The position numbers and the translations under genes were made by a program. This document shows positions 1 through 13,122 of a stretch of 64,000 nt of DNA, piece after piece. The notes below the pieces were generated by a model. It made no database searches and was not told the origin of the DNA. It saw only the letters and a program-made list of their open reading frames with translations. The stretch lies in contig OX940862.1 in NCBI GenBank assembly GCA_954871525.1, positions 42,277,732-42,341,731 on the forward strand, read 5' to 3'. This DNA comes from Parietaria judaica. Taxonomy: Eukaryota; Streptophyta; Magnoliopsida; Rosales; Urticaceae. Position 1 is the stretch's first letter. Every line of letters begins with the position of its first letter.

Positions 1-985
1 AAAAAACAAATTAAGACTGCATTGGTTATACTTATGGTATAGATAATTTCGTTACTAGTACCACTTTACACTTAAAATCGAAAAGTAAGTCTCAAAATCA
101 TTTAACTCTAAAATTAATAAACGTTACTGTTTATTACTGAAATACTAACACAAATGGCACTCTTAACACAAATGGCACTCTATTAAGAGGTAGTTACACT
201 TACACACATAGTCTGTTTGTAAAAAAAAATTCATCTGATTAGATTTAATGACGCAAATAGTCTATTTAAAAAAATAAAAAAAATAGCACAAATGGTCCAT
301 ATGGTAAGATTTTATGGCGCAAAAAATCTATTTATAAAAAAAATAAAAAAATTAGCACAAATGGTCACTCCATTAAGATTTATTGATACAAATAGTCGCC
401 CTGTAAGAAAAAAAATAGTACACAAATAGTCCATATGCTATAATGTAGCAACGCAAAGGATCTCCAGATGTTAAAATAGCTGAAAAAATTGATGACAAAA
501 CATTTTAGGGTTAAATTTTAAGAGTGTTGAGCGTGAAGCCTAATCTACACGGAAGCGTTATCGAGACCCGACGCAGAGCAGTCAAGCAGGTCGCGAATTT
601 TATGTATTACGCATTATGTAGCGAGGGTATTTTAGACTTTTTACACGGATTATTTGCTAGCCGTCATTAGTGCGTTTTGTAGCACAAACTGAGAGAGGCG
701 AGATCGAGGGTGTAACCAGAAACTCCGATTGAGATATTGATAGTGGATCGAGATTTACAAGCGGCAAGTGGACGTACCTCCTACACTGGGAGCGAACCAC
801 TATAATTTTGGTGTCGATTTCAATTTCGTTTTATCGCTTTATTCGTTTTCGGATTTAGGAATTAGGGAAAAATTCCTAACAAAGACTTATTCAATAATTT
901 ATATATTTTAAATACAATTAATATTATATTAAAAATTTGCATAGTAAAAAAAAATCTTACTATCATCTTTGTTATATAAATAAAA
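1..985. other. AT-rich intergenic sequence, no gene seen
   Basis: No gene or intact element was recognised. The first 470 bases hold loosely repeated phrases of the type CACAAATGGTCxxT and TTAAGATTTA, which look like decayed tandem or transposon-derived sequence. The last 100 bases are AT-rich and end in the target-site duplication of the next element. Confidence 0.6.
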
Positions 986-1981
986 GGGATATTTGCGGCA
1001 AAAATCATCGAACTCGCTGAATTCTTGCAAATAAATCACTAACGTCTATTTTTTGCGGCAAACGTTATTAACGTCGTCAATTATTTGCAGATAAGTCACT
1101 TTCGGGGGGAAAAGCATCAAAGTCACTAAATTATTGCAGATAAATCACTAACGTCTATTTTTGCGTCAAAAGTCATTGACATCAGTCTTTCCTTACAAAT
1201 GTTATATGGCAACGTTAAATGACCTATCACAAGCTTAAATGACATTCGTCACTTGTCTCCAACAACGACAACACGTTTTAGTGATAATATTAATTTTTAA
1301 GGCGAATGTCCCATAAACTTTTTAAAATTAATTTTATCGTGGCTAAAAATTCCAAAAACACTAAAACATAATCCTACGTAAGTTCCATTTTTTCCCAACA
1401 GTATTTATGATTTATTTATTAATGTTCAAAATTCTAATTTTTTATGATAATATTTCTAATTTATGTACCTCGACTTCTTATTTATCGCAATCTGTGCATA
1501 CGTAATCTATCATAATGTGTTCGTAACGACATTGCAAAATATGTTTATGGATTTGATACAATGTTTGCTATCATAAGATAATAATATAGCAAATAATTTA
1601 TTATCCATATTACATAACATCGTAGCAAATAACTAAACAAAATGTGTAATGTCATATGCAAATACATTATGTCACAAATTGTGATAAATAAATAACAAAT
1701 ATTACCAAAAAATTAGAATTTGATTTGAAAATGATAAATAAATGTTAGTGAATTATATGCAAACAATTGATGACATTAATGACATCGCCACAAAAAATAG
1801 AAGTTAGTGATTTATAATAGCAAATAATGATGATTTTTGCCGCAAAAAATAGACGTTAGTGATTTATCTGCAAAAAAAAATTGACGAAGTTGATGATTTT
1901 TGTTGCAAAAAAAAAAAAAAGACGGTAGTGATTTACTTGCAAGAATTTAGTGACTTCGATGATTTTTCTCGTAAATTTTCC
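986..1981. mobile_element. Mutator-like foldback element with perfect 9-bp TSD
   Basis: The 9-mer TAAATAAAA occurs directly before (977-985) and directly after (1982-1990) this 996-bp segment, and a 9-bp target-site duplication is the hallmark of Mutator-like elements. Each arm is roughly 200 bp long and made of three or four variants of one unit (ATCACTAACGTCTATTTTTT with GCGGCAAA), in forward orientation on the left and reverse complement on the right, so the element can fold back on itself. There is no coding capacity, so it is non-autonomous. The extreme termini (GGGATATTTGCGGC left, complement of CGTAAATTTTCC right) match imperfectly. Confidence 0.75.
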
Positions 1982-2074
1982 TAAATAAAATGAAAGCATA
2001 AGCGATCACTTTGTTCGAAAATGATTTCCCTCACTATTACCGTTATAAATATGTGTTAATGCTCGAAAATAGAT

Positions 2075-3050
2075 TAATGTAGAACCTGGCCCACGGTTCG
2101 AGCCCAGGGCAGGACCTTATGGTCGCGTGGGTAGTCGAGGTGGAGTCAACGAGGGTAAACTAGAGGTCGTCCTAGCTTGGGGCGAATCCTTCATCTTAGA
2201 TAAGCCTCTGCGTTGTCTCTGGCGATCCTCGAGGTGTTTTTAGGGAGAGAATATTGCGTGTCTCTAGGGAGAGAATATGTGTCAAAATGTAAAATGAGGG
2301 CTTCTATTTATATGGGAAAAATGTAATCACTTTTCCACCTTTTGGGGGATGAAAGGGGAAATTCCCTTAATGTCCTCACCCAATTACCCTTGCGTTGGAT
2401 GCTCGCTGGGCTGCCTTGCCATGCGGGGTGGTCGTCAGGTGAGCGTAGCTTGTACGTCGTCTCGGAGTCCTTCGGGGGTTCCGCGAGCGTGTCAGTCAGG
2501 TCCTAAGGCGTCCTCGATGCGTCTTTGATGTCCCGGTAAGCTTAAATTGTCTCGTTGCTTGTATTAGTCTTGAACTTATGCATTTTCAAGTCTTGTATTG
2601 TCTCGTTGTCGGTGGGGGCTTGCCATGCTGAAGACCTTGACGTTTACTTGGTCCAAGGAGGGTCGCCATCGCCATTAGGAGTTTGCCTCGGCAAGGAGGG
2701 TTTTCGTTGCCTTGTCAAAAGGAGGTCGCCCTAACCAGAAAGGGTCGCCTCGTCGAGAGGGTTGTCAAGGAGTTTGATGATTGCCATCCGGGGTCGCTTG
2801 GAACCCTTCTAAGGTCGTCGTCACCTCGTTGAGGGCCTGTAAAGTTTCCCGCTAGCATGTTGGGTAGTTGGGTTCCTTCTCGGGTCGCCTCGAGAATCCT
2901 TTAAAGCTGTCTTCGACTTTCGCACTCTGTCTTTCGGGGCTTCGTCCAATGAGTTCGGACTTGAGTCGGTGGACTTTGACTTTTGTTACTTAACCTTGAC
3001 TTTTATATTTGTGGACCATAGGCCAAAAAATACCCATAATAATACGTTAG
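2075..3050. repeat. GC-rich unassigned repeat-like block, possible LTR remnant
   Basis: This block is clearly richer in G and C than the sequence on either side. It opens with TGTAGAACCTGGCCC and repeats phrases such as GGGTCGCC and TCGTCGAG. It has no long ORF and contrasts sharply with neighbouring DNA, as expected for a solo LTR or other transposon fragment. No clean TG...CA boundary or target-site duplication was found, so the class stays open. Confidence 0.35.
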
Positions 3051-3176
3051 TCTCTCCTCCGCTCGGATAATACTGAACTATATAGAGGATTCAGGGATTT
3101 ATCTGGATTTAATAAAAGTTTAAGGATCAAATTATCGGAAAAAAAAAAAAGATATTATAAAATTATTATACATTTA

Positions 3177-3186
3177 TATATATAAA
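3177..3186 (+). promoter_or_regulatory. Possible TATA box of SCY2
   Basis: TATATATAAA lies about 90 bases upstream of the chosen SCY2 start codon in an otherwise AT-rich stretch. Spacing suits a short plant 5' leader. AT-rich context makes chance occurrence possible. Confidence 0.4.
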
Positions 3187-3274
3187 TTGAAAGTTTTCGG
3201 ACACGAAGAAGATTTAACACTACATTGCCATTGCCATTGGTGCTCAGTGTTCTCTCTCCTCTCCAAGTCCCGCC

Positions 3275-6200
3275 ATGGAAGCCTCCGTTCTAAGCTCGTG
3301 TCGCCTCCCCAGATTCCCTACCAAGAGGAACGCAGGTACTCCATGCTCCACCCTCTTTCGATTTCCTTAGTCCTCACTCGGAGACAGAAAGAAATGGAGA
3401 AAGAGAAGATAATGAAGCAAGTAAAACCTGTTCCTGTTGTCTAGAAAATCGTAAACCCTAGTTTTCTCTAGTCGAGGAACGCCTCATTTTCCGGTCAGAT
3501 AAGCTCTTCGCGTGTCTGAGCGAAAGCTTGAGCTTCAATTCAACTCTCGCTTCATTTTCCCACGCAATTCTTGCCTGCTTAACGTGAGATTTGGATTATG
3601 AAACTGTTAGAATGATGTTGCGATTCTTACACTGAACTTTTGATTAATGAAGATTGAAGCGTGATTACTGGTTGTTGTTTCTTACTTAAGGGGGTTGTTC
3701 TGTTCCGGCCGAAAATGTTAATACCTTATGCCCTTTTTCAAAATACCGACGGGTTGTCCACGGGTAGCTCGTGACCATCAAACCGATAGAAAATTCACCA
3801 CCCCTTCACAAGTTCTAGAAAAAAAAAACCGAGGGTGTGCTGAAAAATACCCGATTAATGGATTTTGAGTCGAATCACACACGGTACTTTCGCCATGTGG
3901 TTTTTGTTTTTTTGGTAAAAATCTCTCGTTAAGGCCTTCAAAACAGTACTTTTGATTTTTCGGCTTATTGCCGACCCTGAAACGGTATTTATTTTTGTAT
4001 ACTTGAGCGTAGTCCAAAGAGATATGAAAATGAAAACCAAAAAAGCTTCACTCTCACTGTTCGAAATTCGAAATTTGAATTTTAATATCAGAATAGCGGA
4101 TATAGTTATGATTATGTCGTAGAATATAGTTAAGAACCTACTATATACTAGAATATGTTGATTGCTTCATATTTACAAGATTTGATATATACTTGCGCAG
4201 GCTCTGATGTCCGATATTATCATCCACCGTCATCTGTGTCTTATCCTTCCTTCAGAACAAAATTTGTAGATTCGAGTTGCAGAAGCTTTATATCTGTTGA
4301 CAGACCGTTCCTTCTGCATGGGAATAGAAGGCTCTTTGTCTCCTCACGGAGTCCGTTACGTAGGGACTGTATGAACGTCGAGGGCATATCGTCAAAATCT
4401 TTAAATCTTGAAGCTATTTCACCAACCCCAGTTGAAGGGGAAATAGACAGTGGTGATCTTGAATATATGCAATCCGGACCGAACATGTTCAGAAACAGGT
4501 TTCTGAATTTCGTACGTTGGAGTTCTGTTGTCAACAATGCTGCTGAGTCTTTCTTCAAGAGTGAGATACGACGACGGCTTTTTGTGACGGCTTTATTGAT
4601 TGTTATTAGTCGTGTCGGATATTTTATTCCTCTCCCAGGATTCGATAGAAGGCTGATTCCGCAGAATTACCTAAGCTTTGTCTCTGGATCAGTTGGTAAG
4701 AACTTGGCTTGGTGTTTAATATCTATGTATGTTTTCTTTACTGTTTTTTGTTTTGTTTTTGTAGAATAATTTGGAACAACCGAAGAGATTTAGGGTTTGA
4801 ACTTGCCTTTGGCTCTGATACCATGTAGAATAATTTGGGAAAAGTTCATTTTATTCATTAATGAGATAATTTAGTCTATTAGTATATACATTTGGAACAT
4901 AAGAAAACAAAACTATTTTCGAATACTAAAACACATATATTTCAACAGTTTCTATAGTGACTTGTTTCTGTTGCTGGCAGATGAACTCGGCGATTTCGCT
5001 TCAGAGCTGAAACTTTCCCTTTTCCAACTGGGTGTTGGTCCTCAGATCATGGCATCGATTATCATGCAGGTACTTTTGTTTACCGAGCTAAAAAAATTGT
5101 CCAAGCTTCCAATTTTAAAAAGCTATTGGGGCAACTCAACACAATATAGTATATATATGTATGTATTGTGAAACTTCTTGCATTGTATTATGTTTTTGCT
5201 GCATGTTTTTGATCGGATTGAATAATCATCTCTTTATTTATTATCTCAGAGTAGTATATCCTTATTAGTTAGTAGACAATTAGAGAATCAACAGCTACAA
5301 TAGATATGCTGCAAAATTTATGCTTAAACATGACATTGTTGGTGCGCAGGTTCTCTGTTACATTCTTCCCTCGTTGGTGAAGCTGCGTAAAGAAGGCTTG
5401 GATGCCAATGACAAGATTAAGAGTTATATGTGTGTCTAGTTTTCATCTCAAGCAGTGAGCCAAAATTCTTGCTTCACAATTATATGACGAATTTTGTACG
5501 CAGCGACTAATATGCACTAAAAATGCTTAAACCCTACATTTCTCTTTCCCTATCGTAGATGGTGGATGTCACTTGGATTTGCAATACTGGAGGGTCTTGT
5601 TATTTCCTGCTATTCGCTTCAGTACTCAATCTACGTTGCTAGCCACAGGTAATGTTAAGAACATATGATATATATTCGTTATTAACGAGTTTCTGACGCT
5701 ACTTATAGTTGAGATTACTTTGAACACTGTCTCTTGAGATAATTAGGCCCATTGTTTTATATTGAACATTTCATTCTCTTGCAGAGTCAAGCATGTGATG
5801 GTGACTACACTTTTTTTGGTTTGCGGTGCAATGACGATAACGTGGATTTGTGATACCATCACAGAAGCTGGACTTGGTATTTCTTTTTTTATGTGCCCGA
5901 CTATATATTGTTAATTGCTATTATATGTTTTTCCCCTTCTAATCTTATTTCAACCGCATTTCAGGTCAGGGGTCGAGCCTTATTATATGCGTAGGAATTT
6001 TGACAGGCTACATGGAAATGCTGTATAACATGTTGTTTCGGCTCTCAGGTGTGTGACTGTGTTAGACCCACTAATTGAATAAGAATTCCAAGGAAAGTGT
6101 CTTAATTATATATTCTCATTTAAATGTACTTTCTTCCATTAAGGGTATTGTAGGTCTTGATTTAATAAAGGGTGTCTTAACCTAATTGTGTTCTTGGTGC

Positions 6201-9146
6201 GTTTTCTCAATAATATTCGGTAGTCATCATCTTGGTGAACTGCACTTTTTTGGTATTCATTTCTGTGCTCTTGATTTGTGTTTGGTACCGGGTTCTATCA
6301 GACTTCTTGAACTCTCTAATGTGAAATTTATTATTTAATAATTCTATCTCATGCATAGCTCTGATTATGGAAATTTCTGATGCAGTAAATTAATGTGATT
6401 TTTAATGCTAAGAACTGCCATAACACCCAAGTAACAAGATAAATTCGGTTCAAACCTCCTTTAATAATTACGGTCTGTGCCACAACTCTCGAGTCATATT
6501 CAAAGATCCCTAAGCAACGAGAAAAGTGAGCCAAATTTATTCAGTAAATTATACTAATCATTTAGCTCAAATTCTCTCTATTATAGACACCACAGGAAAA
6601 GGGATATCACCGATTTTAGACCCATGATTAGATATCTACAACCCGGGACCAAAAAAAGAGCAGTCCTATTATGTCTCATATCTCTCAGAGTAAGATAAAA
6701 TTGTCGACGTTAATTCTTTAAATGTATATTGCAGGAAGCGTTGTGCATCGGTGTATCTATATTCTAAGTTTATTGGGCGTTTTCACTGCTGTCACTATGT
6801 GGGCGGTTGTGGTAACGGAAGGTTGCCGGAAAGTTAAGCTGCAATATTACGGTTTTAAACTCGCTTCTGCTGCTAGGTAATAATAACATTTAATTTACAT
6901 TTTTGGTGTCCCTTTCATTCCATGAATCTGCAGATTAAATATTACAATGTAGTCGATTGTTTTTTATGAATTGGGAAGACAGTCTTTTTGCTGCATACTA
7001 AGCTTTTTTTTTTTTAACTATATATTGTTATTTATGTAGTGTAAATTTCAGTTAGAGAAAAAAAAAAGGAGTATTCTCTGATTAATTATTATTATCTAAT
7101 GCCATTACGGACATTAGGGGTATTTTACAATATAAATGGTATTATGGTTTCTTAACCTATATTAGGCGCCTAATCTAATTTTAGCCGTCATGGTTGATTA
7201 GTGGAATTCCGTATTTAACATTATTGGGAGAGATGTCCCGGTCTCCCTCTCGAATTTGAGACCGGAGTTACATTTGTCAATAAAGTGCTCTTTTTTCTTT
7301 TTAATTTCTATTCCGGGTCTTATCATATTATCGCGGATTCGTGGCAGTCTTGTTTTTTCTTATAAAAAGACTGGGATCGATGAAATGTCTGGAAAATTAC
7401 AATCGAGTACAGCGCCTTATATAAATTATGCGGATGGTTGTCTATATACTAATACTATAATCGGAATCTTTCCGTTTCTGGCACTTTTCACTACAATTCT
7501 AATCTCTTACATATAGTTTTGTTTATTGACACTTTTTTTTTGGCTCATTCGGTTTGAACAGGGATGAATCCCCGACGACTGAGGTTGAGCCATACATTCC
7601 TTTTAATATAAACCCGGCAGGAATGCAGCCTGTTCTCACCACTAACTATCTGTTGGCCTTTCCGACTATTATCGCAAGGTACTAGCACCTTCCATCTAAT
7701 GCAATTTCGTATTTGTAATTTATCATGGAGTAATTGGCAGGAATATCCCCTCAATTTACTCACAGGTGCACTATGATCCCTGAAATTTCATGTGTGGTAA
7801 CGAGATCATACGAACTTCATTTGTTATGCTCTTTGTCCTCTGCACGACGAGAATAATGATTTGGGGGCATGTTGCAGCACAAATGAAGGGCAACGTTCAC
7901 AATAAAGCAAAATTCTGGGGTTTCCGCCCTTTACTCATTTTCATATGAAAACTAGCGATCTTCTTCGACTGTCATTTCATTTTTAGTTCTTTTCTAGTTT
8001 CTTTGGACCATATCTCTGTTTCAATTTTTTTTATTTATTTCTTCTGAAAGCTTTTCATTAGAGTAATTATCAGATCTGCTGGCGAAACTTTTCATATCGA
8101 TCTGATGGTAACTGTCGGCTTTTTACCGACCAAGCAAAATTTGTTACAGTAAAGTTGATTAGGGGAGAAACTGTGACAACCCAACAAGTTCAGGAGGGGC
8201 ATAGCTGATAAATACTACTTTTCGGTACCTCTAATTCAGTATTATGATGTTTCATCTCATGTTTTATTCAATATTCTTTGCAGTCTACTTGGTTCACCGT
8301 TTTGGGCGCACGTTAAGGAAATACTGAATCCGGAAACTTCTATCGGAGCCGAGCCTTGGGTTTACTACTCCATATATGCCTTTTGTGTCTTTTTGTTCAA
8401 TATATTTGACATTGTAAGTATTTTCGTTAGTTCATATATGTGTGTGTGTATAACATATGCATTGTAAATTTATATTTATCAATATAATCAATGTTTCTTT
8501 AAGAAGAAAAATATATATACAACATTTGCATTTGGTTATATAATTTATACAGATATTTCATCTTTTTTCTCAATATACTATTGTATTTTTTTGTAGGCCA
8601 ATTTGCCTAAGGAAATATCTGATTACTTGAATAAGATGGGCGCCAGGATTCCGAACATTAAACCTGGGAAGGCTACCATTGAGTATCTGACAAAGATTCA
8701 GGCGTCGACACGTTTTTGGGGTATCATTTATTTTTCTTGAATTTTTAGTAACACTTATTTACGGTGGAATGCTGCTTTCTCTGTCATAATCAACATCGTG
8801 CTGTGTAATTATTATGGCGTCTTTATGTCTGCGGTTTTGACTCGTCCGTGAATATATGCAGGGGGCGTGCTGTTAAGTATTTTAGCGACGACATCAACGA
8901 TACTTGATCACTATTTGCGTCGTATCAATGCGGGGTTTGCAATTGGTTTTACGTCGGTCTTGATTATCGTAAGGACAATTATGCCCTTACAAGTAATATT
9001 TAAGCGATATTATGATTTAAATTCTGGAATTGAAGCTTTATTATATCTTTTTGCAGGTTGGTTCTATTATTGAACTCAGAAGATCATACCAAGCATACAA
9101 TGTTATGCCGAGTTTGAGCAAAGCTTTAAGGCGATACGGTGTATGA
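3275..9146 (+). CDS. SCY2: Plastid SecY-type translocase subunit SCY2
   Basis: Spliced model with 13 exons: 3275-3335, 4201-4695, 4981-5069, 5350-5429, 5559-5648, 5785-5876, 5965-6048, 6735-6876, 7562-7678, 8284-8413, 8597-8720, 8862-8968, 9057-9146. All junctions are GT-AG and keep phase, giving 1,701 nt, 566 aa, close to the usual length of plant SCY2. The first ~100 residues are Ser/Arg-rich and look like a chloroplast transit peptide. The rest is a SecY channel with successive hydrophobic segments and SecY-like motifs (GVGPQIMASIIMQ; the ILGV-type segment LLGVFTAVTMWAVVV; the NPAGMQPVLTTNYLLAFP loop). Family knowledge: SCY2 works with SECA2 in the inner envelope to insert proteins, unlike thylakoid SCY1. 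The divergent sequence (for example EGLVISCYSLQ) favours SCY2 over SCY1. ATG 3275 is chosen because exon 1 reads MEASVLSSCRLPRF and splices in phase to exon 2. Introns hold only AT-rich sequence. Confidence 0.93.
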
Positions 9147-9751
9147 CGTCCAACGATGATACAATGATGCGTAACCGAGGTTTGCTTTATTTCTAATGTA
9201 CCTAGGGTTTCATAATATATGAAATCGGGATTGGTGCAAATTTGGTTGATGAGCATCACTTATTGCGAAGGTTGAAGAAAGCCGGTTTTGCGTCACAATC
9301 TATAATCATAGTATTGTACATAGGCAAATTTTGCAAGAGATGTAAAAGAGATTTTGTGATAATGAAAAAGAGGAGCTCTGAATCTGAAAGAAGATGAGTT
9401 ACTTGTTTAAATGAGGGTATTAGAAAAAAAATTCAGTTACTCGAGCAATGGTTTATTGAAAAGTCAGATATCATAGAGATTTTGATGTTTTATTTTCTAA
9501 GAGATAAAAGCCTTGTATGATTCATTAAAGTAAATCTAGCTTTTTGCAATTATATATTCTTATGCATTCACATTTACTTTTATTTTAGTGTATTTTCATT
9601 CACTTAATTGGTAGGAAAAAGTGATAATAGTGGACTATTTTATGCATCAAAATCTTAGTATAAGGGTATTCATGCACAAAAAATATATCTGAAGGATCAA
9701 ATCTATCATTATTTTTATTTCAAAATGATTATTCGAAATTCCAATATTAAA
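9147..9751. other. SCY2 3' flank, intergenic
   Basis: The first few hundred bases are probably the SCY2 3' untranslated region. No ORF of note and no repeat with recognisable ends was seen. Confidence 0.5.
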
Positions 9752-10059
9752 AGGGAAACTTTATAAAACATCCCTCAAAACACCATAAATTATTTTATTA
9801 CACCTCAAAACATCATAATTGAAAAAATATCCTTTTTAAATTTTATGTACCAAAATACCCTTTCAAAATATACATATTGTGTCCTGAAAAATGGACATAT
9901 TGCCTCTTGAAAAATAGACAAGTCGCGTCCGGAAAAATGGACACAACTAAGGGTATTTTGGTACATAAAATTTAAAAAGGATGTATTTCCAATAATGATG
10001 TTTTGAAGTGTAATAAAATAATTTATGGTGTTTTGAGGGATGTTTTATGAAGTTTCCCT
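9752..10059. mobile_element. Foldback MITE, 308 bp
   Basis: The two halves are reverse complements over more than 100 bases each: the left arm begins AGGGAAACTTTATAAAACAT and the right arm ends in its near-complement (TGTTTTATGAAGTTTCCCT). The centre contains three related copies of a GAAAAATGGACA phrase. No ORF is present. Flanking bases do not show a convincing target-site duplication, so the superfamily is undecided. Confidence 0.7.
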
Positions 10060-10707
10060 ATAAAAAACGCAATTGTAAGAATAAATCATAAATAATCAGA
10101 TTGTCTAGTATTAGGTATTTGAATTTGATTTAATTGTTTAACTGTATAATAATTGCGGCTTAAGCTCCAAATATTGTTTTAAAACAATAGGAACTTATCC
10201 TGAATTTATGCCTCTTATGGTTCATTTATGATAATTGTGACAAAAGTACTCAATTTTGATAAACTGAAGCGCCTCCAAACTACAAAAATGATGGCAAATC
10301 CAAAGACAAAAAAAATGTAAGGCAACACATTATTCTGCTCAATTTTTTTCTGTCCAATTCAAATGAGAGAAAATGCTAAATAGCTAGATGAATAAATAAA
10401 TGTGTATATTAAGTATGATTAATAGAATTATACTAAAAGAATTTGACCAATTTCCACAAAAAAATACACAAAAATATGCGTCGCCTCAATTTTATTGACT
10501 TTGTGTACTTTTTTTCGCTATTGCTCCACTACCACTCCAATTGATCAAAATTTAAATACTTTTGCCACAGTTATCCAATTTCATCCCCTGCCGAAATTGA
10601 ATTGAGGCCGGGTCTATCCGCAAGTTCGGCCCATTTCGCGCGCAAACTCTCTCTCTCAGAGACGTTGAAGAGCCAAGCCTTCTCTCTCTCTCTCTCTCTC
10701 GGTCGCC
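10060..10707. promoter_or_regulatory. Intergenic region and 5' leader of the COMET gene
   Basis: AT-rich intergenic DNA gives way at about 10590 to a GC-richer leader. A (TC)10 run at 10681-10700 ends seven bases before the start codon; pyrimidine-rich leader repeats are common in plant 5' untranslated regions. No clear TATA box could be fixed. Confidence 0.5.
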
Positions 10708-13122
10708 ATGGAAGAGGGACACGGAAGCTCGGAGGTGGACTGCTCGCAGGTGGAGACCACCGCCGAGTCTCTCGACGAGGCCATGATCTTCCACGCCATC
10801 GCCGACATCTCCGGATTCGCACTCTTCATGCACCAGCAAATCCCCTAGTAAGCTTCTCCGCCTCCTGCTTCGCTCCTCCGTCGATGTTAATGCCGATTTC
10901 TTTTTTCGTTCGCAAAGCATGTTGCCGGATATCACTCTCGAGTTCGACACTCTCTGCCAAGAGCTCGTTGATCTGGTAACCACAACATTCCCAAATTTCT
11001 TCATTTTGGTCCCAATTTCTCTTCCGATTCGATGAATTTTGAGCGATTCACTCGTTTCAGGAAGTCGGTTTGGGAGAAACCCTAGGGAAGCCGTCACTGC
11101 GGAGACAGCACGCGGGCCGAATGCGGGAGACGAGGCAGGGGATCAGACGGTTCGAGAAGCTGATGCGCACGGTTAGGGATTTCCATTCCGCGCTCAAGCT
11201 GGCGATCACCGAGGTACCGGACATCGGAGAGGTGGTTTTGGCTCTCGGAGCTAGTCCTTCGCGGCCGCAGATCGTGTACGAGCTTTCGTTTTCGCACGGC
11301 TGGAAATCTTGTCTCGCCGGTGCTGCACCAGATTTCGCCAAAACCAAGGCTGCGGAAACGCTTTCGAGAAAGGTTGTTACTTGTTACCTAAGTTTGCATT
11401 ATTTTGTTTTGAGTAATTGGGAATAGTGCTCTCTAATTCTTTACAAGAGAGCACATTTTCCCATCCAAACTTCCGTTCATGGCAGGATAGCCGGAACTTT
11501 GTAGTTTGTGCACATAACGTGACTTGTTCGAGGGTATTTTTGTCATTTTATTTTTCTTTAAATTCACGGGTTTCCGTCTCTTTAACGAAGGATGTAGAAT
11601 TAGACTTCTGAGTAGTCCGGCAATTTTGGATATAGCTCTTGTCTGATAATTTTTTTTAGCAAAAGTAACCTTAAATAAATCATGTGTTGCTCACACCGTC
11701 TTCATATACTACGTTTCAAAGGAATAAAAGGAATTGCTGCCACAAAGCAAATTTGATAGATCGAATTGCTCTTTCTCTTAAAGAACTGTTTAGGGCTCTA
11801 TTTTTGTTAATATAATAATCCGATTTTTTTTCTTCAGGCTATTCGGGTTTTGATATCGATGGGTGCTGGATCCGGTCCCTTTCCAGGTATTTTCTAAACT
11901 AACTTGTAATACTATAATGTATGCACAATTTGTTTTTTATACCTTCTATTATTTTATTTTTTACAATATTTTATCATTTATTTTTGCAGCAACCAAAATA
12001 TATTCTTTAATTAGTTTGACAATTTATTGTTATACTATTTGATCAGTTTATTTTTATATGAATACAAAATTGCCTTATTATATTAGATAGTTCTATGATA
12101 CTAGGATTAGAATCTTAAACATTTTCCTATGTATCGACTTTGTCAGGCACTTCCAAGTTGTTTTTACTGGTCAAAGCTCCATCGTCGTTCAATATGCCCC
12201 TTCATTTCCTACCCAAACGCGACTTCAAATTCAGCAAGAAGGTGATTACAAAGTTGTCAAATATTCTTTTTTTGCTTATCTTCAAAATTACCTTAATACT
12301 ATGCTATTAAGTGTATTTTCTTTCATTAGGCTTTTAGCTAGTTTAGGTTTCGATGGTTTTTGACCTGCGTTACTCTGTCATTAATTATATTTTCCTTCAT
12401 AGGTTTATCAGGAATTTTAGGCCTTGGATGCTCGTAGACCCGTATTACTATGTCATTGACTGTATTTTCTTCCATTCGGGGTATTTTAGGTACTTTAGGC
12501 CTCCAAGGTTCGCATACCTGCATTACTATCTCATGATTCATCCCTTAATTGTGTTCTCTTTCATATCGGGGATGTTTCAGGTATTTTAGGTTTAGGGTTG
12601 ATACAGCAAGTCTAAGCTCATATAAGGCGCTTATTGTTAGAGCAAACAGCGTGTTTGATGAGTTCGTTTGCATATTGAACATCATTTTCGGAGAGTTTTC
12701 CCTATCTAGTTTTTGACTTAGAGACCGGAGTTACATTTATCAATGAGTCCGGAAAAATGAACAAGGTCGTTGTTTTTCTCACAGATTGTGCCATTTAGAA
12801 TGCGGTTCAAGTGCAGACCCCGAGCTTGTGAAGAAGTGTTTGTTGATGATCTTGAGCCTCGTGTAAGAAGCTCCGAAGGGTTGACTGAGTCTAGCCGAAA
12901 TGAGTTGATCTGGTACGTCAAATGTTGATCTCAGTTAGCTTTGGTCGTCCTTTGTTAATCTACTTGCTCATGAACTCGAATTTGTCTCCTAGGATACGTA
13001 AATTAAAACAGTTTGTTTCATCTGTGTAATTTGTATTCCAATTGATGGTTTTGCAAAGGTTCCAATGCCGGCATGCGATTAAGGGCATCGCGTTCAACGT
13101 GCAAAATGAAGAAGAAAATTAG
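10708..13122 (+). CDS. COMET: p31comet / MAD2L1-binding protein homologue (COMET)
   Basis: Seven in-phase GT-AG exons: 10708-10847, 10918-10975, 11061-11372, 11838-11886, 12147-12241, 12785-12912, 13059-13122; 846 nt, 281 aa. Recognition rests on p31comet signatures: N-terminal region ending in HQQIPY, a central VVLALGASPSRPQIVYELSF block (residues 124-143, like the LILLGGNALSPKEFYEL block of animal p31comet) and the C-terminal IWFQ...IKGI safety-belt-like end (W261). In animals p31comet is an adaptor that brings HORMA proteins such as MAD2 to the AAA+ ATPase TRIP13/PCH2 for remodelling; the plant protein has been linked to meiotic HORMA protein ASY1 and the synaptonemal complex. The ATG at 10708 follows the TC-rich leader and opens an acidic MEEGHGSSEVDCS segment. 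The assignment is from memory of family motifs, not an alignment. Confidence 0.83.

Noticed and set aside
2088..2110. GGTTCGAGCCC, a tRNA B-box-like word (possible SINE or tRNA)
   Set aside because: No A box at the proper distance, no cloverleaf and no A-rich tail; probably chance in a GC-rich repeat.
7256..7516. 86-codon hydrophobic ORF in SCY2 intron 8
   Set aside because: The flanking exons join in phase and SecY homology continues directly from exon 8 to exon 9 without it.
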